DNA from: Alphaproteobacteria bacterium
GTDB lineage: Bacteria > Pseudomonadota > Alphaproteobacteria > Caulobacterales > Hyphomonadaceae
DNA: 60,261 nt
Reading direction: 5' to 3'
Assembly: GCA_018827375.1 (NCBI GenBank)
Contig: JAHJYW010000040.1
Span: 1-60,261, forward strand
Below, one piece after another: positions 49,572-58,902 of the stretch. The position numbers and the translations under genes were made by a program. Position 1 is the first letter of the stretch. Each line of letters opens with the position of its first letter. The notes under the pieces were generated by a model. It worked only from the letters and a program-made list of their open reading frames with translations. It was not told the DNA's origin and ran no database searches.

Positions 49572-51770
49572 ATGCGCCAGACCGAAACAGCTAAACAGCA
49601 GTTTACCCCGGCTTCCCGTTTTGCGCCCTTGCGCACGATAAGTGCTGTGGTCGTGCTGGCATGCGTTGGTTTGATTGCTGCGGCGCCTACGCCGGACGCA
49701 GTTCAGGTCCAGCTTTGTATCGCAACCATCGCCACCTATTTCTTCATGGGGTGGGTGCGGCCGTCAGGCGGTCCCTTCCGCAGCTTTGTGTCGCTGCTGA
49801 TCGTCTTTACCAGCACGCGCTACATGATCTGGCGCGTCACCGAGACCCTGCCGACCGATTCTGCCCTGTCAATCATCGGCGGCATGTTCCTGCTCGGCGC
49901 GGAGACCTATGGTTACATCCTGCTCCTGCTTTCCACCTTCCTGTCGGTGGACGTCTACAAGCGCGCCCCGCGTCCGGCGCCGATCTCGCCTGAGGCTTGT
50001 CCCACAGTCGACATCCTGATTCCCAGCTATAACGAACCGGACGACCTCATCGAGGTCACGCTGACTGCCGCGCTCAATGTCAATTATCCGGAAGGCCGGG
50101 TGAACGTTTACCTCCTAGATGATGGCGGCACGGTCGCCAAGCGGAACCAGGCTGATCGGGAAAAGGCGGATGAGGCGCAGGAGCGACACGCGTATCTGCA
50201 ACAGGTCTGTGCCCGTCTTGGTGCGCATTACCTGACGCGCGAAGAGAACGACCATGCCAAGGCAGGCAACATAAATGCCGCTCTTGAGCATACGTCCGGC
50301 GAACTGATCCTCATCCTTGATGCAGATCATGTCCCGTCGACCGACATTCTCACGCGCACGGTCGGCTATTTCGTGGAAGATCCGAAACTCTTCCTGGTCC
50401 AGACGCCGCACTTCTTTCTCAATCCCGACCCGCTCGAACGCAACCTCGGCACGTTCAAGAACATGCCGAGCGAGAACGAGATGTTTTATTCGGTCATCCA
50501 GCGCGGGCTTGATGGCCTCAATGCGTCTTTCTTCTGTGGTTCGGCAGCGGTGCTGCGACGTGAACTCATCATGGAGATCGGCGGCATCCAGGGTGACACG
50601 ATCACCGAAGATGCCGAGACAGCGCTGGAACTCCATTCAAGGGGTTACCGAAGCGCCTATGTCGACCGTCCAATGGTGGCCGGCCTGTCGCCCGAGACCT
50701 TCTCGGGCTTCATCACGCAGCGGATGCGCTGGACACAAGGCATGGTCCAGATCTTCCTGTTGAAGAACCCGCTGCTCAAGAAGGGTCTGACCTTCGGTCA
50801 GCGCGTCGGCTACTTCAATTCATGCTTCTACTGGTTCTTCCCGCTGGCGCGCATGGCATTTATCCTCGGCCCGCTGCTCTATCTTCTGTTCGGCATCCAG
50901 GTCTATGTCGGCGACCTGTCAGACTTCCTGATGTATGGCCTGCCGCACATTGTCGGCGCCCTGATGCTCTCTTCCATCCTTTACGGCCATACGCGCTGGG
51001 CGTTCGCGTCAGAGCTTTATGAAGTCATCCAGTCGATCCACTGTTCCGGGGCCATCCTTCAGGTGCTGCGCAATCCGCGCTCCCCGCGCTTCGCTGTTAC
51101 GCCGAAGGGCGAGAGCCTCGACGAGAATTTTGTCTCGCCGCTTGCCCGCCCATTCTACATCCTCATTGCCATCGTTTGCCTGGGCGAAGTGGCGGGCCTC
51201 GTGCGCTGGTTTATCGATCCGGTTGGCGCAGGTGTCATCACGGTCCTGCTGTTCTGGAATACGTTCCACCTGATCTTGCTCGTGTCGGCACTTGGCGTTC
51301 TCTACGAGCGTTCGCAGCAGCGCATCTTCCCGCGCTTCGAGACGACCCGCGACATCACGCTCAAGCATTTCGGCGCGCCCGTTCCTGGCCAGATGACCGA
51401 CGTGTCGATCACCGGCATGGGCTGCAAGGTGCCCTATGGCGAAGGCAAGCGTTTCGTCATCGGCGACATATTCCAGGCGGATGCGCGTGACCTTGGCGCC
51501 AGCTCGCCGACACGCCTTGATCTCAAGGTTCTGTCAGCCACCGATACGCCCACAGGCCAGAAGCTCGGTCTCAGCTTTGTGATCGAAAACAACGAACAAT
51601 GGTCGACCGTTGTCGGCCTGATGTACGCGCGCAGCGAGAACTGGAAAACTTTTCGCGATGGCCGCGCCAAGTCAGATCACATGGGCGCCAAGATCGCCGG
51701 TCTCGTTCGCTCAAGCATCTCTCACGCCATGACCCATATCCAAGCCGTTACACGGGAAGCCCGCTCATGA
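49572..51770 (+). CDS. bcsA: Cellulose synthase catalytic subunit BcsA
   Basis: A 732-residue inner-membrane GT2 enzyme that polymerises UDP-glucose and threads the chain outward. Catalytic motifs: first Asp in 'VYLLDDGGTVAKR', DxD in 'ELILILDADHVPS', third Asp in 'TITEDAETALELHSRGY' (TED) and 'QRMRWTQG' (QxxRW). A C-terminal PilZ domain carries RxxxR ('RSQQR') and DxSxxG ('DVSITG'), so it should bind c-di-GMP. Hydrophobic helices flank both sides of the catalytic domain. The stop overlaps the bcsB start. Confidence 0.96.
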   Translation: MRQTETAKQQFTPASRFAPLRTISAVVVLACVGLIAAAPTPDAVQVQLCIATIATYFFMGWVRPSGGPFRSFVSLLIVFTSTRYMIWRVTETLPTDSALSIIGGMFLLGAETYGYILLLLSTFLSVDVYKRAPRPAPISPEACPTVDILIPSYNEPDDLIEVTLTAALNVNYPEGRVNVYLLDDGGTVAKRNQADREKADEAQERHAYLQQVCARLGAHYLTREENDHAKAGNINAALEHTSGELILILDADHVPSTDILTRTVGYFVEDPKLFLVQTPHFFLNPDPLERNLGTFKNMPSENEMFYSVIQRGLDGLNASFFCGSAAVLRRELIMEIGGIQGDTITEDAETALELHSRGYRSAYVDRPMVAGLSPETFSGFITQRMRWTQGMVQIFLLKNPLLKKGLTFGQRVGYFNSCFYWFFPLARMAFILGPLLYLLFGIQVYVGDLSDFLMYGLPHIVGALMLSSILYGHTRWAFASELYEVIQSIHCSGAILQVLRNPRSPRFAVTPKGESLDENFVSPLARPFYILIAIVCLGEVAGLVRWFIDPVGAGVITVLLFWNTFHLILLVSALGVLYERSQQRIFPRFETTRDITLKHFGAPVPGQMTDVSITGMGCKVPYGEGKRFVIGDIFQADARDLGASSPTRLDLKVLSATDTPTGQKLGLSFVIENNEQWSTVVGLMYARSENWKTFRDGRAKSDHMGAKIAGLVRSSISHAMTHIQAVTREARS

Positions 51771-53983
51771 TTACTTTTATCCGCTCCACCGCGCTGGCCG
51801 CCATACTCGCGGTCGCACCGCTCGCTGTCCCGGCGCAAGCCCAGCAGGCTCAATCCGAAGATGCCGTTTACGACGTCTATGCCCGCTTCCGTGACGATCC
51901 GCAGGTCGCGGTCGAGCGTCTTGAGAATGGCCTCTGGCGCGCTCGTCTTCCCTTGGCTGCGCTGCGGCCGGAGCAGGGCGCCATCCGCCTTGATGGCGCC
52001 AAGGCCAGCGAGAACATTTCCTTCGCCGTTGCGCCGCAGGCCGATGTCCAGTCAGCGCGCGTCGTCATGCGCCATGTCAGTGGCCGCGCTCAGGAAGACA
52101 CGCGGCCCCAGCTCCGGCTTGGCCTCAACGGCCGCTTTGTCGCCCAGCTTGACGGCGTCACCGAACGGGCAGCTGCCGTGAACGAGATCCTGCTTGATCC
52201 CGATTCTGTCATGTCCGGTTTCAACACGCTGCGGATCGATGCTGTCCAACGCTACACCTATGGCTGCCAGGATCCGGCTGCAGCCGAGCTCTGGACCGAT
52301 ATCGACACGTCGCGCTCGTACGTCGAGATCACCTATGCGCGCCGTCCATTCGCTGGCTCGCTGGCCGACCTTGACGCGCTCGTTACGGCAGGCGTCGGCG
52401 GGGTCGAGAATCTCGGCATCCTCGTAGCCGATGGTGAGATGACTCAGGAGACGCTGCGCTGGGGCACGCTTGCGTCTCAGGCTGTTGCCAACCGTCTCGC
52501 CTATCGCCTGCCGGAAATCACCCGCATTCATGCTGGCGACCTCGGCGATGCGGCTATCGGCACGGACCTGATCGCCATTGGTACGCCTGATCAACTGTCG
52601 GGTATCGCACCTTCCGGTCTGGCTGACCTTCAGGGCGATGAATCCTGGCTGTCGATCAGTCCGTCTCCGGCGGACCCCTCCCGCTTCCTGATCGTCGCGG
52701 CGGGGCGTACACCGGCAGCCATCGAAGGCGCAGTGCGCGCACTAGGCGCTGCCAGCTTCCCGCTGTCCGATACAGGCTCGGTCATCCTGTCCGCTGCTGA
52801 GACACCGGCCGGTTCGATCATGGCCAAGAAACATCCCCTACGTCCCGGCACCAAATATGCTTTCCGCGATCTGGGCCTCGTCGAGACCTCGCTGCTCGGC
52901 CAGGAGCGCGGCGAAATCGGTCTTGATTTCACGCTGCCCGCAGACGCCCAGTTCCGGTCGAAGGGAGAGGTCGAATTCTCGCTCGACTTTGCCTATGGCG
53001 CGGGTCTTGACCCCAGCTCTGTCGTCAACATCCTGGTGAATGGCGAGTTCCAGCGTGCCATCCGCCTCACCAATGCTGACGGCGAAGTGATGCCGGGCTA
53101 TCAATTGGCGATCTCGCCTGCTGCCCTGCACCCCGGTCAGAACCATGTCGCCTTCGAGGTGGAACTGTCCACACCATCGCAGGGCGAATGTGCCAGCCGC
53201 AACCTGCGCCATCTCGCCTTCGTCATGAAAGACAGCTCGACACTTACCCTGCCAGCAGCCGACAGTTTCGTTGAACTGCCCAATCTGGCGCTCCTCGCGG
53301 AGTCCGGCTTTCCCTATTCAGGCATCGAAGGCACACCCTTTGCCATCCGCGCAGGTGATAAAGGCGACGATACGGCGGCTGCCGTCTGGACGATGGGCGC
53401 CAGGCTCGGCCAGGTCTATGGGACAGTCTTCACTGACAGCGATTTCGGTTTCGGCCTCGCGCTGCCGGATGCGCATACGCTGGTCGTCGGCACGCGTGCC
53501 GCGCTGAAGGGCTTCCTGCCTGCGGAAGTCAGCCTGACAGGCCAGTCCACCGCCCTCGCAACGCGTGGCTCCGATGAACCGCAGGCAATCATCACACGCG
53601 ACTACAAGTCGATTGACCTTGGCGACAATGGCCTCCTCGTCGAGGGCCTCTCCCCGGAACATGCCGGGCGACTCGTCACCGTCGTTACAGCTGAATCTCC
53701 GGCCCAGCTCATCGCCTCGACCCGGTCCCTCGTGCGGCCAAGTCACTGGAGCCAGCTCAAAGGCGGCGCGGCCGTCTGGCGTGACAGTGCCGCCACGGTC
53801 GTCACGCAGACCCCGGCGGCCACATTCGAGATCGGGCAGATGCGTCCGGCTGAAATGGCGCGCATGAAATCCGGCCGGTCGCCCTTGCGCTGGATCATCA
53901 CGCTTGGCGCCGTGCTGTTCGCGCTCGCCGCCATTCTGGCTTTCATCGCGCGCTACATGCGGGATCGGATGAACGAGAAGTGA
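51767..53983 (+). CDS. bcsB: Cellulose synthase periplasmic subunit BcsB
   Basis: A 738-residue periplasmic protein with signal peptide ('STALAAILAVAPLAVPAQAQ') and a C-terminal membrane anchor ('WIITLGAVLFALAAILAFIA'). BcsB domains alternate jelly-roll carbohydrate-binding and ferredoxin-like folds; recognisable parts include 'FNTLRIDAVQRYTYGCQDPA' and 'LNPGQNHVAFEVEL'-like 'LHPGQNHVAFEVELSTPSQG'. The start at 51767 overlaps the bcsA stop (ATGA). It guides the glucan through the periplasm and is needed for BcsA activity. Confidence 0.92.
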   Translation: MITFIRSTALAAILAVAPLAVPAQAQQAQSEDAVYDVYARFRDDPQVAVERLENGLWRARLPLAALRPEQGAIRLDGAKASENISFAVAPQADVQSARVVMRHVSGRAQEDTRPQLRLGLNGRFVAQLDGVTERAAAVNEILLDPDSVMSGFNTLRIDAVQRYTYGCQDPAAAELWTDIDTSRSYVEITYARRPFAGSLADLDALVTAGVGGVENLGILVADGEMTQETLRWGTLASQAVANRLAYRLPEITRIHAGDLGDAAIGTDLIAIGTPDQLSGIAPSGLADLQGDESWLSISPSPADPSRFLIVAAGRTPAAIEGAVRALGAASFPLSDTGSVILSAAETPAGSIMAKKHPLRPGTKYAFRDLGLVETSLLGQERGEIGLDFTLPADAQFRSKGEVEFSLDFAYGAGLDPSSVVNILVNGEFQRAIRLTNADGEVMPGYQLAISPAALHPGQNHVAFEVELSTPSQGECASRNLRHLAFVMKDSSTLTLPAADSFVELPNLALLAESGFPYSGIEGTPFAIRAGDKGDDTAAAVWTMGARLGQVYGTVFTDSDFGFGLALPDAHTLVVGTRAALKGFLPAEVSLTGQSTALATRGSDEPQAIITRDYKSIDLGDNGLLVEGLSPEHAGRLVTVVTAESPAQLIASTRSLVRPSHWSQLKGGAAVWRDSAATVVTQTPAATFEIGQMRPAEMARMKSGRSPLRWIITLGAVLFALAAILAFIARYMRDRMNEK

Positions 53984-56541
53984 TCTTGCTTCGCCGCCTC
54001 CTGCGCGCGGCTGCGGTCGGTGCCGTCATCACCATGCCTTTCGGCAGCGTGATGACGGCTGCCGCCGAGCCAGCGCTGGCGGTCAAGGCGGAAAGCGTTG
54101 TGACGATCGGCATCCCGAAGGGCGAAGGGCCGGACGCGCCGGATATCACGGCGGAAGACACCTACACCAGACCGGATCCTGCAGCCGTCCAGGCTGTCTG
54201 GGATCTCGGCGCGGCGAACGCATGGAACAGCGCTGAGAGCCAGCTCATCAGCCTCCAGGCTGCCTATCCGGACTGGCATCCGCCGCGCGATCTCAGTGCC
54301 TATGTCGCCAATGGCGCGCTCGACCAGCGCATTGCTGACGCCGTGGACAGACATGACTGGGCCGCTGTGCTCGAAGCTCTGCCGGACGTCGGCTCTGATG
54401 CATGTGAAAGCCCGTTCCGCCTCTTCGCGCGGGCGGACGCTCTCGAAGGCATCGGCGAACCAGTGGCGCTCGACGTATTTTATATCCGTACACTTGCAGT
54501 CTGCGATACCCCGGACACCGTCGCCACACTGGCTGCCCGCGCCGCCTCGGTGCTCGGCATGGATAGCCTCGCGGTACTGCGCGATTCTGTGCCGCTGCAA
54601 CGCCGCGCCGCTGCAGACCCCGGGATCAATGCAGCCTATGCAAAGATCCTCCAGGCCGAAATCCGCTTCCGTTTCGACGCGGCCCTGGCCTCCGGCGACG
54701 CCGGCGCTGCTGTCTCTCTCGCAGAAACGTCAAAGGATCCGTCGCTTATCACAGAGGCCGGTTGGGCCGTGCTTGAAACCGATGCGCCCGGCGCGGCATC
54801 ACTCTTCGCGCGCGCGCTGGCCGAAAATGGCCCTGAAGATGCCCGCCGGGGTCTCGTCCTTGCCTCGCTCGCAACGGATGACCTTGGCGCAGCGCGCGCC
54901 GCCGTCGCGCAAGCGCCCGATCCCGCCAGCCTGGCTGAACTCAGCGGCCGCATTGATCTGGCCGACGCGCGCCTGCACCGTGAGTCCGGCGACTGGCGCA
55001 CAGCCGTCACGCTGGCCAATCGCGCTGCCAGTTTCTTCCCGGCCCTCGACGCTGATGCACAGGCCCTTGCTGGCGGCGCGCTGATGGATGCGGCGGCACA
55101 GGAAACAGACGCCAGGAACGACACAGCCGCCCGGGCGCTGGCCCTTGAAGCATCGACCTATCCGCCCACCCGCCGCGCGGGTCGCATGCGTGCGGCTTGG
55201 TCAGACCTTCAGCTTGGCAATGCCGATGCTGCCGCCAGCGTGTTCAGCCAGCTTTATGTCGAAACGCCGGAAGCGGAATCGGCTGAGGGCTATGCGCTCG
55301 CCGCAAAGCGTAGTGGCGGCATGGGCACGGCCGAGGCGCTCGCGCGCACTGTTGGCGGCCCGCTTGGCGCCCGCCTCACGGCCCTTAATGCCTCAGCCGC
55401 GTTTGAACAGGGAAGCTATCTCACCGCCAAATCGCTTGCGCCGGACAGTTTCGCGCCGCTCGAGGGCATCGATTCCAGCTGGTACCGTCAGGCCGTCTCC
55501 GTTCGCAGCCAGAGCGGCACAATCGGCCAGAACCGTCTCAGTGGTTTTGCCGCCACCACATCCGCCGGCCTTGTTCGCGGGCGAAGCCGCTACGAGGCAG
55601 GCGTGTCTGTCTATTCGCTTGATCCCGGTCGTAGCGCGCTGCCTGCCATCACGGCCTCCAGCGAGACAGTCGCCATGCCTTACGTAGCGTGGAGCCGCGA
55701 GGGTGAGACGCGCGTCGCTGCCCGGCTCGGCGTCAGTCCGATGAATGCCGATGTCGATCCCGCCCTGATCGGTGAGATTGCCGTTGCGCGTGAAGACGCA
55801 GGCCGCGCCATCGAGGCCCGTGCCTTCGCCCGGCCGAAAACAGACAGCGCCCTCGCCTTTGTCGGTCAGAAAGGCGCCGTCACGGGAGAGGCCTTCGGGC
55901 GCGTTATCGAAACCGGCGCCGCGTTGCACGGTCGCCTGCCGGTTGGCGACCGTTATGCGTTGCAGGCGGGTGTCGAAGCCACGCGGCTGGAAGGCGAGAA
56001 CACAGCCGACAATACCAGGTTCGCAGTCGATGTTTCCGCCAATCGTAATTTCGTCCGCAAGGGTTTTGCCTACCTTGTGTCCGGCCCGTTCTATCAATTC
56101 CAGTCCTATGACGAGAACACCAATTTCTTCACGCCGGGCCATGGCGGCTATTTCAGCCCGCAGGCCTTCCACCGCGCCGGCCTCTCGCTAAATGCCCAGA
56201 CCGATCCGCTGAAGTCCTGGATCCTGAAGGCTGATCTCGCCCTTGCCCAGGAATGGGTCGAGGAAGACGCGGCGCTGACCGATCCGCGCCTGCGCGGGCC
56301 ACAGCCCTTTATCGGCGGTGGCGACAGCTCCGGCATCGCGGGCGCGCTTGATCTCGCTGTGGCTCGCCGCATTTCGCCTGAGGTCATCTTCTCGGCCAAC
56401 CTGTCGGCCATACAGTCTGAAGCCTATGAGGATGTCCGTCTTGGCCTGGCCCTTACATGGGTGCCCGGTGGCCGCGACGGCCTCGTGCGCACAGACCTGC
56501 CATCAGACCCGTTCAATCCAAATGCCTGGAACCAGCCATGA
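53980..56541 (+). CDS. bcsC: BcsC-like cellulose export protein
   Basis: An 853-residue secreted protein starting at GTG 53980 (GTGA overlap). It has a signal peptide, an alpha-helical TPR-like solenoid of about 450 residues, and a C-terminal beta-barrel part matching the BcsC C-terminal pore: 'YEAGVSVYSLDPGRS', 'PFYQFQSYDENTNFFTPGHG', 'GYFSPQAFHRAGLSLNAQTD', 'FIGGGDSSGIAGALDLAVAR'. It is shorter than the roughly 1,100-1,200-residue enterobacterial BcsC, mainly in the repeats. It probably forms the outer-membrane exit for cellulose. Confidence 0.88.
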   Translation: MILLRRLLRAAAVGAVITMPFGSVMTAAAEPALAVKAESVVTIGIPKGEGPDAPDITAEDTYTRPDPAAVQAVWDLGAANAWNSAESQLISLQAAYPDWHPPRDLSAYVANGALDQRIADAVDRHDWAAVLEALPDVGSDACESPFRLFARADALEGIGEPVALDVFYIRTLAVCDTPDTVATLAARAASVLGMDSLAVLRDSVPLQRRAAADPGINAAYAKILQAEIRFRFDAALASGDAGAAVSLAETSKDPSLITEAGWAVLETDAPGAASLFARALAENGPEDARRGLVLASLATDDLGAARAAVAQAPDPASLAELSGRIDLADARLHRESGDWRTAVTLANRAASFFPALDADAQALAGGALMDAAAQETDARNDTAARALALEASTYPPTRRAGRMRAAWSDLQLGNADAAASVFSQLYVETPEAESAEGYALAAKRSGGMGTAEALARTVGGPLGARLTALNASAAFEQGSYLTAKSLAPDSFAPLEGIDSSWYRQAVSVRSQSGTIGQNRLSGFAATTSAGLVRGRSRYEAGVSVYSLDPGRSALPAITASSETVAMPYVAWSREGETRVAARLGVSPMNADVDPALIGEIAVAREDAGRAIEARAFARPKTDSALAFVGQKGAVTGEAFGRVIETGAALHGRLPVGDRYALQAGVEATRLEGENTADNTRFAVDVSANRNFVRKGFAYLVSGPFYQFQSYDENTNFFTPGHGGYFSPQAFHRAGLSLNAQTDPLKSWILKADLALAQEWVEEDAALTDPRLRGPQPFIGGGDSSGIAGALDLAVARRISPEVIFSANLSAIQSEAYEDVRLGLALTWVPGGRDGLVRTDLPSDPFNPNAWNQP

Positions 56542-57980
56542 GTAACCTAATCCCACCTGTTGCTGATACTTCGGGCGGAGGCGTCCGCACGCGCCTCGCC
56601 AAACGGCTGGAGCGTAGCGATCCTTTCCTGATGCGGGCTGTCCAGGCCGCAGCCCTTGTCGGCTGCATAATGGGTGTACTGATCTATGCCTGGCAGGTCG
56701 TGCGCCATGATACATCGGCGACGCGCACTGTGCTTGCCGAGGCGGCATGGACAGGGCAGGTGGCAGTCGAGGCGGATCTTGCCCGCATTAACGCCACAGC
56801 CATTGAAGCAAAGCCTTTGATCAGCGCCGCCATGGCAGCGGATGTTCCCGCCAGCGAGCAGCGCGCGCTCCAGGTGCGCATGACGCAGCTTCTGGCAGAC
56901 ACGCCTGTGACAGCCATCATTCTTCCCGGCGCCAGCGGCGCCGCCCCTGTCATCTTCGGGCAAGTACCGTCAGATGCTTCAGGCGCTTTGGCCCCGCGTC
57001 CGTACAGTCAGCGGGCAGGGCCCGAAGCGCTTGGACTCGGGCTCGTGTCTGTCGGGCCGGGCAAGGCCGCTTGGTATCGCGACATAATGCTTGCTGACGG
57101 CCAGCGAGTACCTGCCGTTTTCGTGCTCCGGTCAGGCGCGTTCCGGTCTGCTCTGCAGGTCGGTTCCGCTGCCGGCAAGCAGTGGCGCGCGGCTTTGCTC
57201 GACCGGGACGGCAAGCCTGTCCTGACAGCATCGGCTAGCAATGCAGCCTTTGATGCCGCGGATATAGACCTGGCGTCGACAGCGCTGGGCTGGGTGCCCC
57301 TGCACGCTGATGATGTCCCGGCCGCCAATAATGTGTCCGGCGCGGCGGGCGATACATTCGTCGAAGCGCGTGGCATCGCCGGCGGCGCGCTGCAGCTTGT
57401 CTATATTGGCACGCAGCCTTCGGTCTGGGCAGTGCTCGCTGCGCGGCGCTATGAATTCATGGCCTTGTTCGGGGCTTCGCTCATGGCCGTCCTGCTGGCT
57501 GTCTCGCTGATCCAGAATGAATGGCAGCGCCAGGACCTCGAGGTACGGGATGCCGACATGACTGCCGCGCGGGCGGAGATCACCTGCGACCTGCTGGCTG
57601 CAGGCGTGATTGACTGGTCGGTGAGTGAGGGCACGGTCAGCTATTCGGAAGGCTGGGCCGAGATGTTCGCACAAGGCGTCGAGCCGACTTCGGAAGATAT
57701 ATTTGACTGGATCGCCCGCATCCATCCAGACGATCGTCTGGCCGCCCGCCATGCCTATCAGCGCATGCTGGACGGGGGCGAGTCCGAACTCGTGCACCGC
57801 TTGCGTGTGCGCATGTCGACAGGTCTATGGGTTCAGGTTGTCGAGCGCGGCCGCGCGCTTGCCGGTGCGAGGGGTGAGATCAAGCGCATCATTCTCGTCC
57901 AGACGACGGAACCGGTCGATGGCAGCATGCTGCGCGACGCGTTCGGCGATACGAAGGTTCCCGACAGACAAGCGGGCTGA
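56538..57980 (+). CDS. Membrane PAS protein of the cellulose operon, no output domain
   Basis: A 480-residue protein coupled to bcsC by ATGA overlap. One membrane helix near residues 33-55 ('AALVGCIMGVLIYAW'), an extracytoplasmic region of about 270 residues with a PDC/CHASE-like look ('AAWYRDIMLADGQRVPAVFV'), a second helix ('FMALFGASLMAVLLAVSLI'), a short coiled coil, and a C-terminal PAS fold ('IDWSVSEGTVSYSEGWAEMF', 'WIARIHPDDRLAARHAYQRM'). The protein ends shortly after the PAS domain: no kinase, GGDEF, EAL or methyl-accepting module follows. It may signal to the cellulose machine by protein contact. Confidence 0.7.
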   Translation: MSNLIPPVADTSGGGVRTRLAKRLERSDPFLMRAVQAAALVGCIMGVLIYAWQVVRHDTSATRTVLAEAAWTGQVAVEADLARINATAIEAKPLISAAMAADVPASEQRALQVRMTQLLADTPVTAIILPGASGAAPVIFGQVPSDASGALAPRPYSQRAGPEALGLGLVSVGPGKAAWYRDIMLADGQRVPAVFVLRSGAFRSALQVGSAAGKQWRAALLDRDGKPVLTASASNAAFDAADIDLASTALGWVPLHADDVPAANNVSGAAGDTFVEARGIAGGALQLVYIGTQPSVWAVLAARRYEFMALFGASLMAVLLAVSLIQNEWQRQDLEVRDADMTAARAEITCDLLAAGVIDWSVSEGTVSYSEGWAEMFAQGVEPTSEDIFDWIARIHPDDRLAARHAYQRMLDGGESELVHRLRVRMSTGLWVQVVERGRALAGARGEIKRIILVQTTEPVDGSMLRDAFGDTKVPDRQAG

Positions 57981-57996
57981 CGCCACTCGCGTCAGC
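57976..57996. terminator. Bidirectional hairpin between the cellulose operon and ecfG
   Basis: GCTGACGC (57976-57983) and GCGTCAGC (57989-57996) form a perfect 8-bp stem with a 5-base loop over the stop of the PAS gene, between two convergent genes. No long T run; a weak or Rho-assisted terminator for both sides is likely. Confidence 0.5.
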
Positions 57997-58016
57997 GCCA
58001 CGCCGCCGACCTTCAG

Positions 58017-58652
58017 TCAGGCTGCGTTATTTATCGGCAATTCTGGGGGCTCACTTAGACGCTTAATATCGGCGAGCAACTCGTTCAGGCCACGTGTCGC
58101 TTGCGAGAGCTCGCTGGGCCCACCGGTTATGCTGTGGCCCTTCTCTGCCTGTGTCATGATGTGCATGACGGCATCGCGTGCCCGGCTGACGCGGCTCTTC
58201 ACCGTCCCGGCGGAGCAGTCGCAGATCAAGCCGGCTTCGTCATAGGTAAAGCCGGCCGCCACAACCAGGACAATCGCATCGCGCTGGGTTTGGGGAAGAG
58301 AATCGATAGCGGCCTGCAGCACGCGGAAGTCTGAGCGCGCTTCCAGGCTTTCATTTGCCACCAGCGTGCGCTCAGCCTGTTCGGGCTCCAGCTCGGTCGA
58401 CCGCCAGGCGCGGCGGGCATGCTGGTAAAATTCGTTGCGAAGGATGCGGAACAACCATGGCCGCATCGCTGCGCCGGGCTGGAATCTGTCGATGGCCGCC
58501 CAGGCGTTCAGGCAGGTTTCCTGCACCAGATCGTCAGCGAGATCGCGGTTGCGGCAAAGGCTGCGGGCAAAGGCCCTTAACTCTGGAAGCAGGCGCTCCA
58601 GTTCATCGGCAAATCCAAGAGGGGGTGCGTTGTCGTCCTCGACGGTACTCAT
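58017..58652 (-). CDS. ecfG: ECF sigma factor of the general stress response (EcfG type)
   Basis: A 211-residue sigma-70 family protein with only regions 2 and 4: 'ELRAFARSLCRNRDLADDLV', 'QETCLNAWAAIDRFQ', 'MRPWLFRILRNEFYQHARR' (region 2) and 'IDSLPQTQRDAIVLVVAAGF', 'TYDEAGLICDCSAGTVKSRV' (region 4). Position beside phyR and sequence match EcfG, which drives the alphaproteobacterial stress regulon. The start at 58652 is typical; the frame opens at 58697. A C-terminal extension of about 35 residues beyond region 4 is present. Confidence 0.85.
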   Translation of the reverse strand: MSTVEDDNAPPLGFADELERLLPELRAFARSLCRNRDLADDLVQETCLNAWAAIDRFQPGAAMRPWLFRILRNEFYQHARRAWRSTELEPEQAERTLVANESLEARSDFRVLQAAIDSLPQTQRDAIVLVVAAGFTYDEAGLICDCSAGTVKSRVSRARDAVMHIMTQAEKGHSITGGPSELSQATRGLNELLADIKRLSEPPELPINNAA

Positions 58653-58697
58653 AGGCGCCAAATCCTTTGGCTGACTGCAAATTTTCACATTTGTCAT

Positions 58698-58902
58698 GTC
58701 ATGGCATTCATTGCCGTGACGATTCTTGCATACTGTAGATTCTACTTCTGTTCGGGCGTAGAAAGCTGATGAAATTCGTCTGAAATTTCACCCGATAATA
58801 GATGTTTGGCACAATACATACTGTGCAAAGGTTTGTTAAAAATGCGTGTCAAAAGTATATGAGAAAAAAGAATACGCATTTTAGCTCCTCACTTTTTGAT
58901 CA
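58698..58902. promoter_or_regulatory. Divergent ecfG/phyR region with an inverted repeat
   Basis: AT-rich gap, 205 bases. It contains GCACA-N8-TGTGC (about 58809-58826) inside a longer imperfect palindrome. No open frame for the expected anti-sigma factor NepR (about 60 residues) was found here. No clear GGAAC...CGTT EcfG-type promoter was seen by eye. Confidence 0.4.
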
